From assembly GCF_019393635.1 (NCBI RefSeq), contig NC_057866.1, positions 12,100,223-12,164,222 of the forward strand: DNA of 64,000 nucleotides. Direction: 5' to 3'. The stretch is from Dromiciops gliroides (Eukaryota; Chordata; Mammalia; Microbiotheria; Microbiotheriidae). The notes under the pieces are model-generated. The model ran no database searches and was not told where the DNA came from. It worked only from the letters and a program-made list of their open reading frames with translations. The translations under genes and the position numbers were made by a program. Positions 54,037 through 64,000 of this stretch are shown in pieces; position 1 is the first letter of the stretch; the number at the start of each line of letters is the position of its first letter.

Positions 54037-57000
54037 GTAATGAGGAACTGGGATGGACACAAGCCAGGGCCCCAGGGAAGAGCCATTGCAGCCTAATGGA
54101 AAGTGACACATTCAGAGTCAAATCTCAGCTCAGCTCTTTACGACCTGAGTCACTTCGGCTAAGTCCCTTCCCCTCTCTGGACCTAATTTTCCTCATCTGC
54201 AAAATGAGAAAAAGTCTTTCCTTTCTTTACTAAGTCAGTAAGTTGAGAGATGCTATAGGATTAACCCTGCTTGACTTTAACAGAGCATTTAATCATCTGG
54301 CAAAGATGGCAAGGCGAGATCTACTTCAGAAATAGCTGAATAGCATGACCCAAAGAGCAGCCCCTAATGGTCTAATAGCCACTTGGCTTGGGGGGGGGGG
54401 TCTCCAGTGAAGTGCCTCAGGGGTCTGAGCTTGCCCCTGTTCTGTTCAACATTTTTATTAGAGACTCCACTAAAGACAGAGATAGCACACTTCTCAAATG
54501 TGCTGAGGAGCCAAAGTCAGGAGGGATGACTAATAGAGGACAGAGTCAGGGTTCAAAGAGGTCCTGACATGGCTGATTCTAAAGAGGTGAATTTGTTTAG
54601 AGAAAAATGTAAAGTTGTGTGCCTAAGGTTCAAAAAATAACTTTCACTGGTCAAAGCTGTGGGAGGTCTGGCTAAAGAGCGAGTGATCTTGAAAGAGACA
54701 TTGTGGGTTTCATGGATTCTAAGGTTAAAGGTGAGGGTGATGTGGCAGCCCAGAAAATCCAGAAACAGGAAGCTGATGGTGGCTCTCCACCCTGGTCAGT
54801 TTGGAGCATTGTCCTTAAGGAAGAACTTTGGTGAGCAAGGAAAGTAAAAGAATCAAATACATGCCGTGTGAGAACCAAAAAAAAAAAGGAATTAGGAATG
54901 CTTAGCTTGGAGAAGATTCAGGGACTGTGTTCAAGGATCCAAAGGGCTGTCATGAAGGAGGTTCATTATGCTTGGTGCCAGGGTGCAAAACCAGGAGCAA
55001 TAGGGGCAATGACAGGAGCAAATGGAGGCTCCATGTCCATCAGAAAGAACTTCACAACCATGACAACTGTCCCCGAGTGGAAGGGGGCTGCTGCCTCAGG
55101 AGGTCATGTGCTGCCCATTGCTGGAGATCTTCAAGCCAAGGCTGTATGACCATCCCTCCAAAGCAGGTGCAATCCCCCAGGAGGATGAAGATGTGGGGAA
55201 GGGAGGGGTAGGAGCCTCTGGCAGGGGATAGGCACCGAGGAGGGCTGAGACAGATATAATGTGGGACCAGCAGAGGCTTGGTCTAGAGCAGAGTCTTCAA
55301 CTTTTTCCACTCTCGACCCCGTTTTGCCTGAGAAATTTTTACACAAGCCCAAGTATATACGTATATAAAATAGGAATACAGGGGGTGGCTAGGTGACGCA
55401 GTGGATAAAGCACCGCTGGATTCAGGAGTACCTGAGTTCAAATCCGGCCTCAGACACTTGACACTTACCAGCTGTGTGACCCTGAGCAAGTCACTTAACC
55501 CCCATTGCCCCACAAAAAAAAAAAATAGGAATACATAACCTTGTACTGTTGCCAAAGTTTTCTCGACCCCTCGCATTCAGTTTAAACCCACAGTTTAAGA
55601 AGCTTTGGTCTAGAGTACTGTCACAAAGGAACCATGCCTCCCTAGAGATCAGTGCTCAATATCTAGGGCAAAGCTGCAGTCGCCCCTCCCTAGTCCCAGC
55701 TCCAGCCTCAGTAAGAATCTTCTGAGTCAAAAATAAAATACCTTATATGTAAAAAAAAAAAAAAAAAAAGAATCTTCTGAGTCTTCTCCTTTGGGCCATT
55801 CACAGCACTTAAGTCACCTTCCTTTCACTCATTCTGCCCTCAGGCTAATCACCTCTGGGCTCTTCTGCTCAGGTGAAAGCTTCCCCACCACCTTTTATTT
55901 CTTTTCTTTTTTTTTTAACTTTAAAAAATTTTTTAAATAATAAACATCTTATTTAAAGTTTTGAGTTCCAAATTCTATCCCTCCTTCCCTCACTCCCCTG
56001 CCTCCTCCTCCACAAGCACTTATTAAGTGCTTACAGTATACCAGGCACCAAGTTAAAGCCTACAGAGACAAAAGTGGCACATTCCCTGCCTGCAAGGATC
56101 TAGCATTCTGATGGAGCAGAAACCTAATTGAAAAGCTTGGGGGAAGGGCAGCTAGGTGGCGCAGTGGATAGAGCACCAGCCCTGGAGTCAGGAGTACCTG
56201 AGTTCAAATCCAGCCTCAGACACTTAACATTTACTAGCTGTATGACCCTGGGCAAGTCACTTAACCCCAATTGCCTCACTTAAAAAAAAAAAAAAAAAAA
56301 GCTTGGGGGACTATCCAATGCCTCAGCTTGTGGGCCCTTTGCCTGAAGGATTCCTGGTCTTCCTAGTGGAGGGCATTTTGTAGAGGGAGGGGAGAATCAG
56401 TATGGGGCTTTGAACTCCCAGCCTCTCCCCGCTACCCCTCAAGCTCTTATCCCCCTTTCTCTGAAACAGTGGGACCTGGTATGCGACTTCTGGAAACTGA
56501 CCCAGATGGCACAATCCATTTACATGGCCGGGGTCCTTGTGGGAGCCATGGTGTTTGGGAGCTTGGCAGACAGGTACTTACCTCAGGAGAGGGATGGTGA
56601 TGCTCCAACCCCTATCTCAGACCTCTGGCCCAAGACCTCCATAATCTAAACCCCCTAACTGAGCCCCGGGCTGAATTCAAATTCTCCACCCCTCTTCCCC
56701 TACATCCTTTGACTTTCCTTCTGAATTTTGATCCTTCATCCTCAGCCTGTCCCTTAGGACCATGATCCCTGCCTCCTTACCTCCTGTCCCCATCACTGGC
56801 CCTGCTCATGCCCTGTGGTCCCTGGTCACAGTTACCCTCTATGACCGGAGCCTCAGTAGGGTACCCTGCTGCCCCTCCTCACTTCCCTCTCACTCTCCTG
56901 ACTACAGACCTCTTCCTTAGGGACAGCCTGCACTAACCCGGTGTACCCTGATCCTCTGCTCCCTCCCAGGTTCGGTCGGAAGGCCCTGTTGAGCTGGTCC

Positions 57001-60000
57001 TACCTGCAACTGGGGGTGGCAGGGACCGCCACTGCCTTCTCCCCCAATTACTCCACCTACTGTGCCCTTCGCTTTCTGGTTGGGATGGCTGTCTCTGGGA
57101 TCATCCTCAACTGCATGTCTTTGGGTGAGTGTCCCAAACATCCCCCCATTCCCACCCAGTAAGTCAACAAGCATTTATGGAGTATTTACTGCATACCAGG
57201 GAATGCTGGGAACAAATGCAAAGAAAGGCAAAAAACCGGGGTGGCTGGCCTCAAAGAGCTCACAACATACAAACAACCAGAGCAAACGAGATATGCAAAA
57301 TAGACAGAAGGTAACCTCAGCAGGAAGAGAGCTGGAGGAAAGGCCTTTGGCAGAAGGTGCAATTCTATGCTGCGTCTTGAAGGAAGACAGGGAGGCCAGG
57401 AGGCAGAGGTGAGGTGGGAGAACCTTCAAGGCATGGGGGACAATAGTTGGGGGAGCTGGATGCGAAGGTCGATAGACCATAGGATATGGGGAAGAAGACC
57501 AGAGAGGTAGGAAGGGTTTGCAAAGCTAAACAGAAGGCTGGATTTGATCCTGGAGGCAATAGGGAGCCATTGATGTTTATGGATGGGAAGAGGAAATAGG
57601 GGTGATATGGTCAGAACTAGGTTCCAGGAAGGTTTCTTTGGCTGCTAGAGTATGCCCTGGGGGGGGGGGAGCCTTGAGGCAGGCAGACCAACCAGCAGGC
57701 TATTGCACCAGGTCTGGATTCAAGATGGAGTCAGATACAACCACTTAGCACCACCTGGGTGACTGGGCAAATCACTATCCCTCTCAGGAGAGGCATCGCA
57801 GGATCACAGCTATAGGTCTAGGAGGAACCTCAAAGGCCATCTTGTCCAACTCCACTGAAACACAAAGAAGCAAAGGAATTTGACCAGGTCATTAAGTAGC
57901 AGAGACAAGATTTAAACTCTGTCCTCTGAGGACAGAGCTAGGTCTCTTTCCTGCCTCCAGCAAGTCCTGGCCAACTGTCCAGGCCTGGCCATCAATGCAC
58001 TGTGAGGTCTGTTGACCAAGGGACCTCGGCGGGTTCAGAACACTTCCTCATCAAGGCTGGTGATGACTTTTTTCAGCTGCCACCACTCTCAAAAACCATC
58101 GCCCAAGTTAGAGAGAGGTTGCTATCTGTGTCAGTGAAGGGCTAATCCACACCTGCAAAACCACAGACCCATGAATCATTGAAGAATGTTAGGTAGGTAG
58201 CTGCTCACTTAGGTGCAAGGAGCCCTGGAATTGGAGTCAGAAGACCTGAGTTCAAATCCCATCTCTGTCCCTTACCAGTTACATGACTTTGGGCTTATAG
58301 CCTCCATTTGCCTCAGTTTTCTGAACTGTAAACTGTAAAATGGAGATAATAATCACCCCACATCACAGGGCTGCTGTGAGAAACACATGAGCTATTTGTA
58401 AAAAGGGCTTATCATGGCACCTGGCATACAGTAGGTGCTATATAAATGCTTGTTCCCTTCCCTTTCCTGCCTCTCTGGGCCTCAGTTTCTTCATCTGTAA
58501 AACAAAAGGATTTCTAAGGTCCCTTCCAATTCTAAATTATATGGGCTATGGCTTCAATTAATATTGATTGAGGGAACTAGGAGCCAATTTTGGCACTTTT
58601 TTTTTTTTTGGTGAGGCAATTGAGGTTAAGTGACTTGCCCAGGGTCACACAGCTAGTAAGTGTTAAGTGTCTGGGGTCGGATTTGAACTCAGGTCCTCCT
58701 GACTCCAGGGCCAGTGCTCTATCCACTGCGCCGCCTAGCTGCCCCAAGGAGCCAATTTTGCTTGATAGCTCTAGGCCTACTTTCCCCCTGAATCCCAGGG
58801 TTCACCCCCACAAAACCATTCCATTTAAACCCAGCCTCATTTCCTCCCAATCCCGTCCAATCCTTGGTATCGTGCTACAATTGTCCGTCTACAATTGCTT
58901 CCCCTCCCCTTCCACTCCCTTCATTCCTCATGTATCTCCTTTCCCCTTGCTCTGCCTGGCCCTTACCCCTGTCCCCACCCCCACCCTTTGAATGCAGTGT
59001 GCCTGGGCTCCTAAGTCTGAGTTCTGATCCCCCTCCTTTCCCTTACCCAGAATTCTCAGGAACAGCAAAATCTGTTTTGGCACCGTGGGGTTCCCTCTCT
59101 CACCTAGGGCTAAGCTATGCCCTGAAGGCTTAAGCAGGGGTAGAGGGTTCTCTGATTACTGTAAATACTACCCTGTCCCCTCCTGGAGTCCTTGCCCTCA
59201 TCCCAGCCCTCTCTAGGCAACTTCATTGTCCACCCCCCCTTCCCCCCAGGCCTTGGCTCTAGCCCAGAGAACACACGTGGCCCAGCTCAGCTCTGGACCT
59301 GTTAACCCTCTGTACCCAGAGCCCAGGAAACAGCTTTGGAGAGCTAGGTTGAGTGGCAGGGTACAAGGCAAGAACCTCAGAGGTCCAGTCATAGAATGTA
59401 GTTAGTCTATCAGCAATGTCCAGGCTCAGACGTTGATTAGGGCCAATGACAACAAATATGGAGGGAATTCCTTGCCCTGAGGTAGAGGCCTTTTGGGCTA
59501 ACTCCAGGGGCCTTAGGAAAGGCAGACATAAAGAAGGGGTCTTGAGGAAGGGGAAGGACAGGACTTTTAGGTGAACAGAACCCTAATAACTTGTCCAGGA
59601 AGTCAGAACAAGTTGGGGGGGGAGGGAGTTGGAAGGGATAGGTGGATACCCTAGGAGTCAGGAGTAGGAATTAGAAAGAAAAGGAGTAAATCTGGGAAGA
59701 GGGATCCCAGAGATCCAACTGGGGCCCAGGATGGTGGGGACATATGAAAATGCATAGAACATAAAATATCAGAACTGGAAAGACCTAGAATACAAAATGC
59801 CAAAGCTGGAAGGTTCCCTAGAACATAGCATAGCAGAGGTGGGAGGGATCTTAGAACATAGAATATTAATGCTGAATTTAAGGAACCTTCAAACTTAGAG
59901 TGCTACAACATAAAAAATAGGCTCTTACAGCTGGAAGGGAACCTAGAAAATTGCCTGTCTGGGTTGGGAGGGACCTAGAACAGAGAATGCTGAAGTTGAA

Positions 60001-63000
60001 AAGGACCTTAGAACCTAAAATGATAGCATAGAAAACATACTGTCACAGAGTTGGAAGGAACCTAAGAGAACAGAATGTCAGTGCTAGGGTTCTAGAACTT
60101 AGAATTTCACCACAAGAGGGACCTTAGAATATAGACTGTTAGAATGCAGAACCAAAAATGTCAGTGATAAAAGGAGCCTGAGATTAGAGAATGCTGAAGC
60201 TGAAAGGGGCCTTAGAAAAAAAGAATGTTAAAACATAGATGGTGGGGGCAGCTAGGTGGTGCAGTGGATAAAGCACTGGCCCTGGATTCAGGAGGACCTG
60301 AGTTCAAATCTGGCCTCAGACACTTGACACTAGCTGTGTGACCCTGGGCAAGTCGCTTAACCCTCATTGCCCCACCAAAAAAAAAAAGGACCAAAACATA
60401 GATGGTCACAGGTGAGAAATTTTAGTAATGGTTTAGGTGGACCTTTGTATTGAATGGATAAGGAAACTGAGGTATGGAGGAAAAACTGTTTCTCTTCTCT
60501 CTAGTTCTAGAGTGGTCCCCCACCCGGACCCGCACAATTACGGGCACCCTGGTTAGCTACTCTGCCACTCTGGGACAGATACTCCTTCCAGGCCTGGCGT
60601 ACGCCCTCCCCGACTGGCGCTGGCTTCAGCTCACCCTCTCGATGCCTTTCTTTGTCTTCTTCTGCTACTCCTGGTAGGTGTATTAATGGACAGCCAAACA
60701 CATCATCCCCTGTTCCTATATCATACTAGGATGGAAGCCCTAAATTCAAGGATACAACTAGAGTTCTACTTCTATCTAGAGCTGGATTCCAGTCCTAACT
60801 AAAACTTGGGATTAGGGTGAGGGAAAGTTGCTGAAACTCTCTGGGCCTCAGTTTCTTGTTTGGGAAATTAGGGGGTTGATTTCAGGGCAGGAGCTTTCCA
60901 GCTCCCTATAGTACTACATGGTAGGTGTGTGTGAAGGGGGTGTAGATGTGGGTATGGGTGGTTCCCAGAGGTCAGGGAGGGACTGTGCCTCACCCCCAGC
61001 AACACTGATAGCAGCAGTGAACAAACTGTCGTTGTTCAACACATACTGGGTCTCAGTTTCCTCCTCTGTAAAAGGAGATGGTTGGAGATGATTTCTGAAA
61101 TCCCAGAGGTAAAAACTGTTAACTATCAGCCCTTGTTCATGAACTCCCTCCCTACCCCGCCCCACCCCCAAGTCCCTGTGAGATGAAAAATGAAAAAGAT
61201 GGAACTTGGCCCTTTTGGTTCTGCTAGGGAGAGACTGGTCAGTTGCTACCCATTGGGAAGGGGCCATATTGTGTGGCTGTCATTAACAGGTTGAAAATCT
61301 GAAGCTACTGCTCCCCTGTGGTGAAATCAAGGAGAAGAATTTCCCCCTGGGAATAGGCTGGGAAAAGGAGCTTCAAGTAACAATTGTATCTAAGCAATAC
61401 TTTCGATGTAGTCAAGCTAGATTTTAACAAAGTATTTCCCATTGTTATCTATGTGGAAAAAAGACAAAAAGATGTGAGCTAAACAATAGTGCATTCAGTG
61501 AATTCAATGCTGCTTAGAAGGCAAGATCTAAAGAATGATCAGTCAGGAATGGTCTGGTGTCAACTCGAAAAGTGGAGTGGCTAGGGGATTTGTGCTTTGT
61601 TCTTCGCTAGTTACCATTTTAATCAATGACTTGAATTGTCGTTCAGTAGTGTCCAACTGGTGTGACCCTGGAGACCATACTGAGATACTGGAGTGGTTTT
61701 CCATTTCCTTTTCTAGGTTATCAAAGGTTAAGTGACTTGTCCAGGGCCACACAACTAGTCAATGTCTGAGGCCAGATTTGAACTCGGGTCTTCCTGACTC
61801 CAGGCCCAGCACTTTATACACTGAACCATCTAGCTGACTAGACACCTAGAATATGCCTTTGGATAAAGACATGGAATAACAATCACAAACAACAATACAT
61901 ATGTCAGTTTAAGGTTTGCAAAGTGCTTTGCAAATATTATCTCATTTGATCTTCACATCAACCCTGAGAGCTGGTGATATTGCTATTCTCATTTTACAGA
62001 TGAGGAAATGGAAGGAAAACAGAGATTAAGTGACTCCAATCTCTGTTCCATCCACTATGCCCAGCTGCCTCTGGATAGAACAATATGATTCTCTCAAATT
62101 TGTGTGTATGAGCCAAGGGTAGGAGAGAGAACTAACAGGATGAAAAAGTCAGGGCCCTAAAAATTTTCAAGAAGAAAATCAGATGATATTTCATAGAGAT
62201 AAATGTAATGTCTTACAGCTGGGTACAAGAAACCAACTTCCTCAGTAGGAGGTTAGGAAGGGGGAAGGGAGCTGACACTGTGGGACAGCTTCTCACCAGA
62301 AAACTATGGTAGACAAAGGACCTAATGGGACCTTGTCCCATATTCGTGAAGCTATAATGCCCAGACCAGGGGATGACAGTTCCTCTGTACTGTGCCCTGT
62401 TCCAACTCAATCAGGGGCAGTTCTGAGCCCGACATTTTGGGCAGGACATTGATGTTAGAAAGAGACAGGGAGGGTGAAGTGCTGCCAAAGAATCTTATAT
62501 GTGAATTGTTTGAAGGAACTAGGAGTGCTTAGCCTGGAGAAAAGACTTGGGATGACAAGCTAGCTTTCTTTAAGTATTTGAAGGATTGAAATGGCAAACC
62601 ACTCCAGTATCTTTGCCAAGAAAACCCCAGTAGAGTCACAAAAAGTCGGACACGACTGAAAATGACAGAACATGTGGAAAAAGGTTTGTTCTACCTTGTC
62701 TGAGGGCAAACTGGGTGGGAAAAGATTCCGAGTGTCAGAATTACCCTCCTAATGATGAGAGATAGCTCATCATCCCAGAGCAGAGTGGGCTGCCCAAGGA
62801 GGGGGAGAATTCCCTCACTAGAGTTCTCCAAGCCAAGGCCAGTGGGACTCTCAACGGGGGTGGTGGGTGGAAGATGTTTGTTCGGGAATGGCTCCGAGAT
62901 ACCGTGACCACCCAATCCTTAGGTGGTTTGCAGAGTCAGCACGATGGCTGGTCCTGGCTAGGAAACCGGAGCAAGCTGTCCAGGTGCTGAAGAGGGTGGC

Positions 63001-63503
63001 TCGAATCAATGGGAAGAAAGCAGAAGGAGAGAAACTCAGCATAGAGGTGAAGGAGTTGCCAGGGAAACCTGGCTCCCCAAAATACCTGGAAGGGGAGAGA
63101 TGGGGGAGGAAGGAAAAGAAAAGGGGGAGGGAGAGGAAAAGAAGAGGAACCGCCACCTAAGTGACCCTGGGAGCGAAAGCCATGGTGTTTGGTCAGGCGA
63201 TGAGCAGTCGGCCGGCTTTCTGGATCCCTCTCCATCCCCACCATACCCTGGAGGTCTTGTGTTGGATCTAACTCCAGGAGCCTAGAAAAGCCTCCTCTCT
63301 GTTAGGGGCCCCTTTCCCTCTGGCCCCCAGGGCTACAGAAGGAAGCCTTCCCCTAAATTCTAGCTCTCTCCTTCTATTGCCAATTAGGTCCTGAAGTCCC
63401 ATCTTCAGAAAGAATTGGCTCTGGCTCAGGCCTCAGGAACCCCCTGGGACCTGATCCACACACCCACCATTCGGCGCATCTCCAAATGCCTGGCAGCTGT
63501 CTG
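53644..63503 (+). CDS. Third OAT-family (SLC22) transporter, exons 1-6; continues past the window
   Basis: Exons: 53644-54036, 56470-56573, 56970-57124, 60505-60673, 62923-63046, 63388-63503. They join to 353 codons plus two bases, with phases 0,2,1,2,0,2 as in the other two genes. The start [17 protein letters not shown], the loop HHCR and the signature TIVTEWDLVCDF, the MFS motif GSLADRFGRK and [10 protein letters not shown] mark an OAT. Helices 1-6 and the start of 7 are present. First-loop sequons are N39, N63, N99 and N104. In exon 2 it matches SLC22A8 at 25 of 35 and SLC22A6 at 24 of 35 residues; in exon 5, 25 and 19 of 42. It is therefore not a recent copy of either. SWSYLQL, SGIILN and EW-PTR-RT resemble what I recall of SLC22A20 (OAT6), but I would not name it on that. 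The helix 8 and 11 charged residues lie outside the window. It is likely an organic anion exchanger; substrate and tissue are unknown. Confidence 0.9.
54215..55250 (+). mobile_element. CR1/L3-type LINE remnant in intron 1 of the third OAT gene
   Basis: Around 54410-54465 the sequence encodes the reverse-transcriptase motif region (VPQGS-like, then VLFNIFI). The 3' part around 54890-55160 has GCTTAGCTTGGAGAAGATTC and GAGATCTTCAAGCCAAGGCT. Many breaks. Confidence 0.75.
55381..55521 (+). mobile_element. Marsupial CORE SINE
   Basis: Perfect 14-bp target duplication AAAATAGGAATACA at 55367-55380 and 55522-55535. A few head bases (in CACCGCTGG) are deleted. Confidence 0.96.
55729..55767 (+). mobile_element. 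Very short L1 LINE insertion (39 bp)
   Basis: AAAATAAAATACCTTATATG plus an A tail, flanked by a perfect 16-bp duplication AAGAATCTTCTGAGTC (55713-55728 and 55768-55783). The body matches only the last bases of L1. Confidence 0.85.
55895..56005 (-). mobile_element. L1 LINE 3' end (antisense)
   Basis: T-rich tail then TTTTGAGTTCCAAATTCTAT and CCTCCTTCCCTCACTCCCCT. Confidence 0.75.
56015..56125 (-). mobile_element. L2 LINE 3' end (antisense)
   Basis: AGCACTTATTAAGTGCTTAC and CATTCCCTGCCTGCAAGGAT. Confidence 0.7.
56145..56296 (+). mobile_element. Marsupial CORE SINE
   Basis: Perfect 14-bp target duplication AAAAGCTTGGGGGA at 56131-56144 and 56297-56310. Very close to consensus and probably young. 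It ends about 170 bp before exon 2 of the third gene. Confidence 0.96.
56470..56573 (+). CDS. Third OAT paralog, coding exon 2
   Basis: 104 bp, residues 132-166: [16 protein letters not shown], helix 2, GSLADR. Acceptor CTGAAACAG, donor CAG|GTACTT. Confidence 0.92.
56970..57124 (+). CDS. Third OAT paralog, coding exon 3
   Basis: 155 bp, residues 166-218: [18 protein letters not shown], then helices 3 and 4 with [10 protein letters not shown]. Acceptor CCTCCCAG, donor TTGG|GTGAGT. Confidence 0.93.
57165..57720 (-). mobile_element. L2 LINE remnant (antisense) in intron 3 of the third OAT gene
   Basis: AGCATTTATGGAGTATTTAC and CAGGGAATGCTGGGAACAAA, then an antisense L2 body (GGAGGCAATAGGGAGCCATT). 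Confidence 0.75.
57790..58455 (+). repeat. MIR and MIR-like marsupial SINE
   Basis: A MIR piece at about 57800-57930 and a near-complete SINE at about 58205-58455 (GAGTTCAAATCCCATCTCTG to TAGGTGCTATATAAATGCTT). Confidence 0.7.
58593..58746 (-). mobile_element. Marsupial CORE SINE (antisense)
   Basis: Perfect 14-bp target duplication AGGAGCCAATTTTG at 58579-58592 and 58747-58760. Confidence 0.96.
58761..59740. other. Intron 3 of the third OAT gene, middle
   Basis: Unique GC-rich sequence; no exon or repeat recognised. Confidence 0.45.
59745..60235 (+). repeat. Degenerate tandem array in intron 3 of the third OAT gene
   Basis: About a dozen loose copies of a unit, roughly 35-40 bp, like TTAGAACATAGAATGTCAGA then GCTGGAAGGGACC. 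Same motif and same intron as the array at 44430-44890. Confidence 0.75.
60244..60390 (+). mobile_element. Marsupial CORE SINE
   Basis: Perfect 14-bp target duplication AAAACATAGATGGT at 60230-60243 and 60393-60406. Part of the core (the second ACTT unit) is missing. Confidence 0.95.
60505..60673 (+). CDS. Third OAT paralog, coding exon 4
   Basis: 169 bp, residues 218-274: [14 protein letters not shown], helices 5 and 6, DWRWLQ, FFCYSW. Acceptor CTCTCTAG, donor CTG|GTAGGT. Confidence 0.93.
61630..61840 (-). mobile_element. MIR-like marsupial SINE (antisense)
   Basis: TTGTCGTTCAGTAGTGTCCA, CTGGAGTGGTTTTCCATTTC and TCCAGGGCCACACAACTAGT. Confidence 0.85.
61885..62090 (+). mobile_element. MIR SINE
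   Basis: AAAGTGCTTTGCAAATATTA and CATTTTACAGATGAGGAAAT. Confidence 0.8.
62923..63046 (+). CDS. Third OAT paralog, coding exon 5
   Basis: 124 bp, residues 274-315: [15 protein letters not shown] and [20 protein letters not shown]. Acceptor ATCCTTAG, donor GAG|GTGAAG. A CR1/L3 LINE remnant ends about 60 bp upstream. Confidence 0.92.
63388..63503 (+). CDS. Third OAT paralog, coding exon 6
   Basis: 116 bp, residues 316-354: the end of the cytosolic loop ([18 protein letters not shown]) and the start of helix 7. The loop is the least conserved part among the three genes. Acceptor CAATTAG, donor CTG|GTAGGT. Exon 7 must lie beyond base 64000. Confidence 0.9.
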
Positions 63504-63774
63504 GTAGGTGCCTCTGCAGGCTGGGGCCCCTGGGCAGAGGGACTCATGGACCCTTTATATGCTATTTTAAGATATGCAAAGATATGTAAACATTTATGTG
63601 ACATTTTAAGATATGCAAAGCCTACATGACGTCGGGATGTCTGGCCACTACCCCCCAACAAAATACATTTCTCTGGTTTTTATTCTGTGATAAATATTGT
63701 CTGACAAGCCCGATTTCCCTTTACCCTGAAGGAGGGTTTAGAAAGGGGAATGATAGCTAAGAACTAGAATGTGT

Positions 63775-64000
63775 TTCTAGAATATGTTAAGGTTTGCAAA
63801 GCATTTTATTATCTCATTTGATCTTTCCAGTAACCCTATGAGGTAGGTGCTGTTGTAATCCCATTTTATAGATGAGGAAATGGAGGCTGAGAGAGATTAA
63901 CTAGCAGCCCCAGTGCTATAGTTAATGAGTATCCAAGGCAAGATTGGAACTCCGGTTTTCCTGCAGTCAAGTTCAGGACTCTATCCACCGTGTCAGCTAG
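63775..64000 (+). mobile_element. MIR SINE at the window edge
   Basis: GGTTTGCAAAGCATTTTATT, CCATTTTATAGATGAGGAAA and ATCCACCGTGTCAGCTAG at the end. Confidence 0.8.

Larger units (their letters stand above)
61380..62870 (+). mobile_element. CR1/L3-type LINE remnant in intron 4 of the third OAT gene
   Basis: GTAGTCAAGCTAGATTTTAA resembles a reverse-transcriptase stretch. The 3' part has GTGCTTAGCCTGGAGAAAAG and GAGTTCTCCAAGCCAAGGCC. Interrupted by an antisense SINE (61630-61840), a MIR (61885-62090) and a SINE 3' unit (62588-62672). Confidence 0.7.

Noticed and set aside
53644-63503. Third OAT locus as a pseudogene
   Set aside because: All six exons are open, phases are intact and splice sites are canonical; nothing points to decay within the window.

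Overview
This is marsupial genomic DNA. It carries about twenty copies of the tRNA-headed marsupial CORE SINE (MAR1/WSINE1 group), many with clean target-site duplications. It also holds marsupial-type L1 3' ends, many old L2/MIR copies, CR1/L3-type LINE pieces and one RTE-type LINE fragment. I cannot tell American from Australian marsupial from this window alone.

The gene content is a head-to-tail cluster of three organic anion transporter (OAT, SLC22 family) genes, all on the + strand. Exon lengths and intron phases are identical wherever they can be compared: exons 2 to 9 are 104, 155, 169, 124, 116, 215, 109 and 204 bp. (1) SLC22A8 (OAT3) has ten coding exons between 11210 and 26429 (544 codons). 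A probable non-coding first exon lies behind a TATA box near 10485. (2) SLC22A6 (OAT1) has ten coding exons between 39745 and 51854 (551 codons). (3) A third OAT paralog starts at 53644, about 1.5 kb after the likely end of SLC22A6. It has six coding exons in the window (353 codons plus two bases) and runs off the right edge after exon 6. Splice sites are GT-AG throughout and no frame is broken.

Layout: 1-10.4 kb is intergenic and made mostly of repeats (L1 tail, L2 on both strands, SINEs, GT repeat, purine tract). 10.4-27.4 kb is SLC22A8. 27.4-39.4 kb is a repeat-packed spacer with an AT-rich block at about 29.9-33.0 kb, two opposed CR1/L3 tails, nested L1/SINE insertions and a scrambled RTE fragment. 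39.4-52.1 kb is SLC22A6. 53.3-64 kb is the third gene, whose introns hold two large CR1/L3 remnants and a degenerate tandem array.

From family knowledge, OAT1 and OAT3 are basolateral proximal-tubule exchangers that take up organic anions against alpha-ketoglutarate, and they are neighbours in mammals. The third gene occupies the slot 3' of SLC22A6 where, as I recall, eutherians have no OAT gene. It is about equally distant from the other two in the exons I counted, so it looks like an old cluster member and not a recent copy. It is the most interesting item here.
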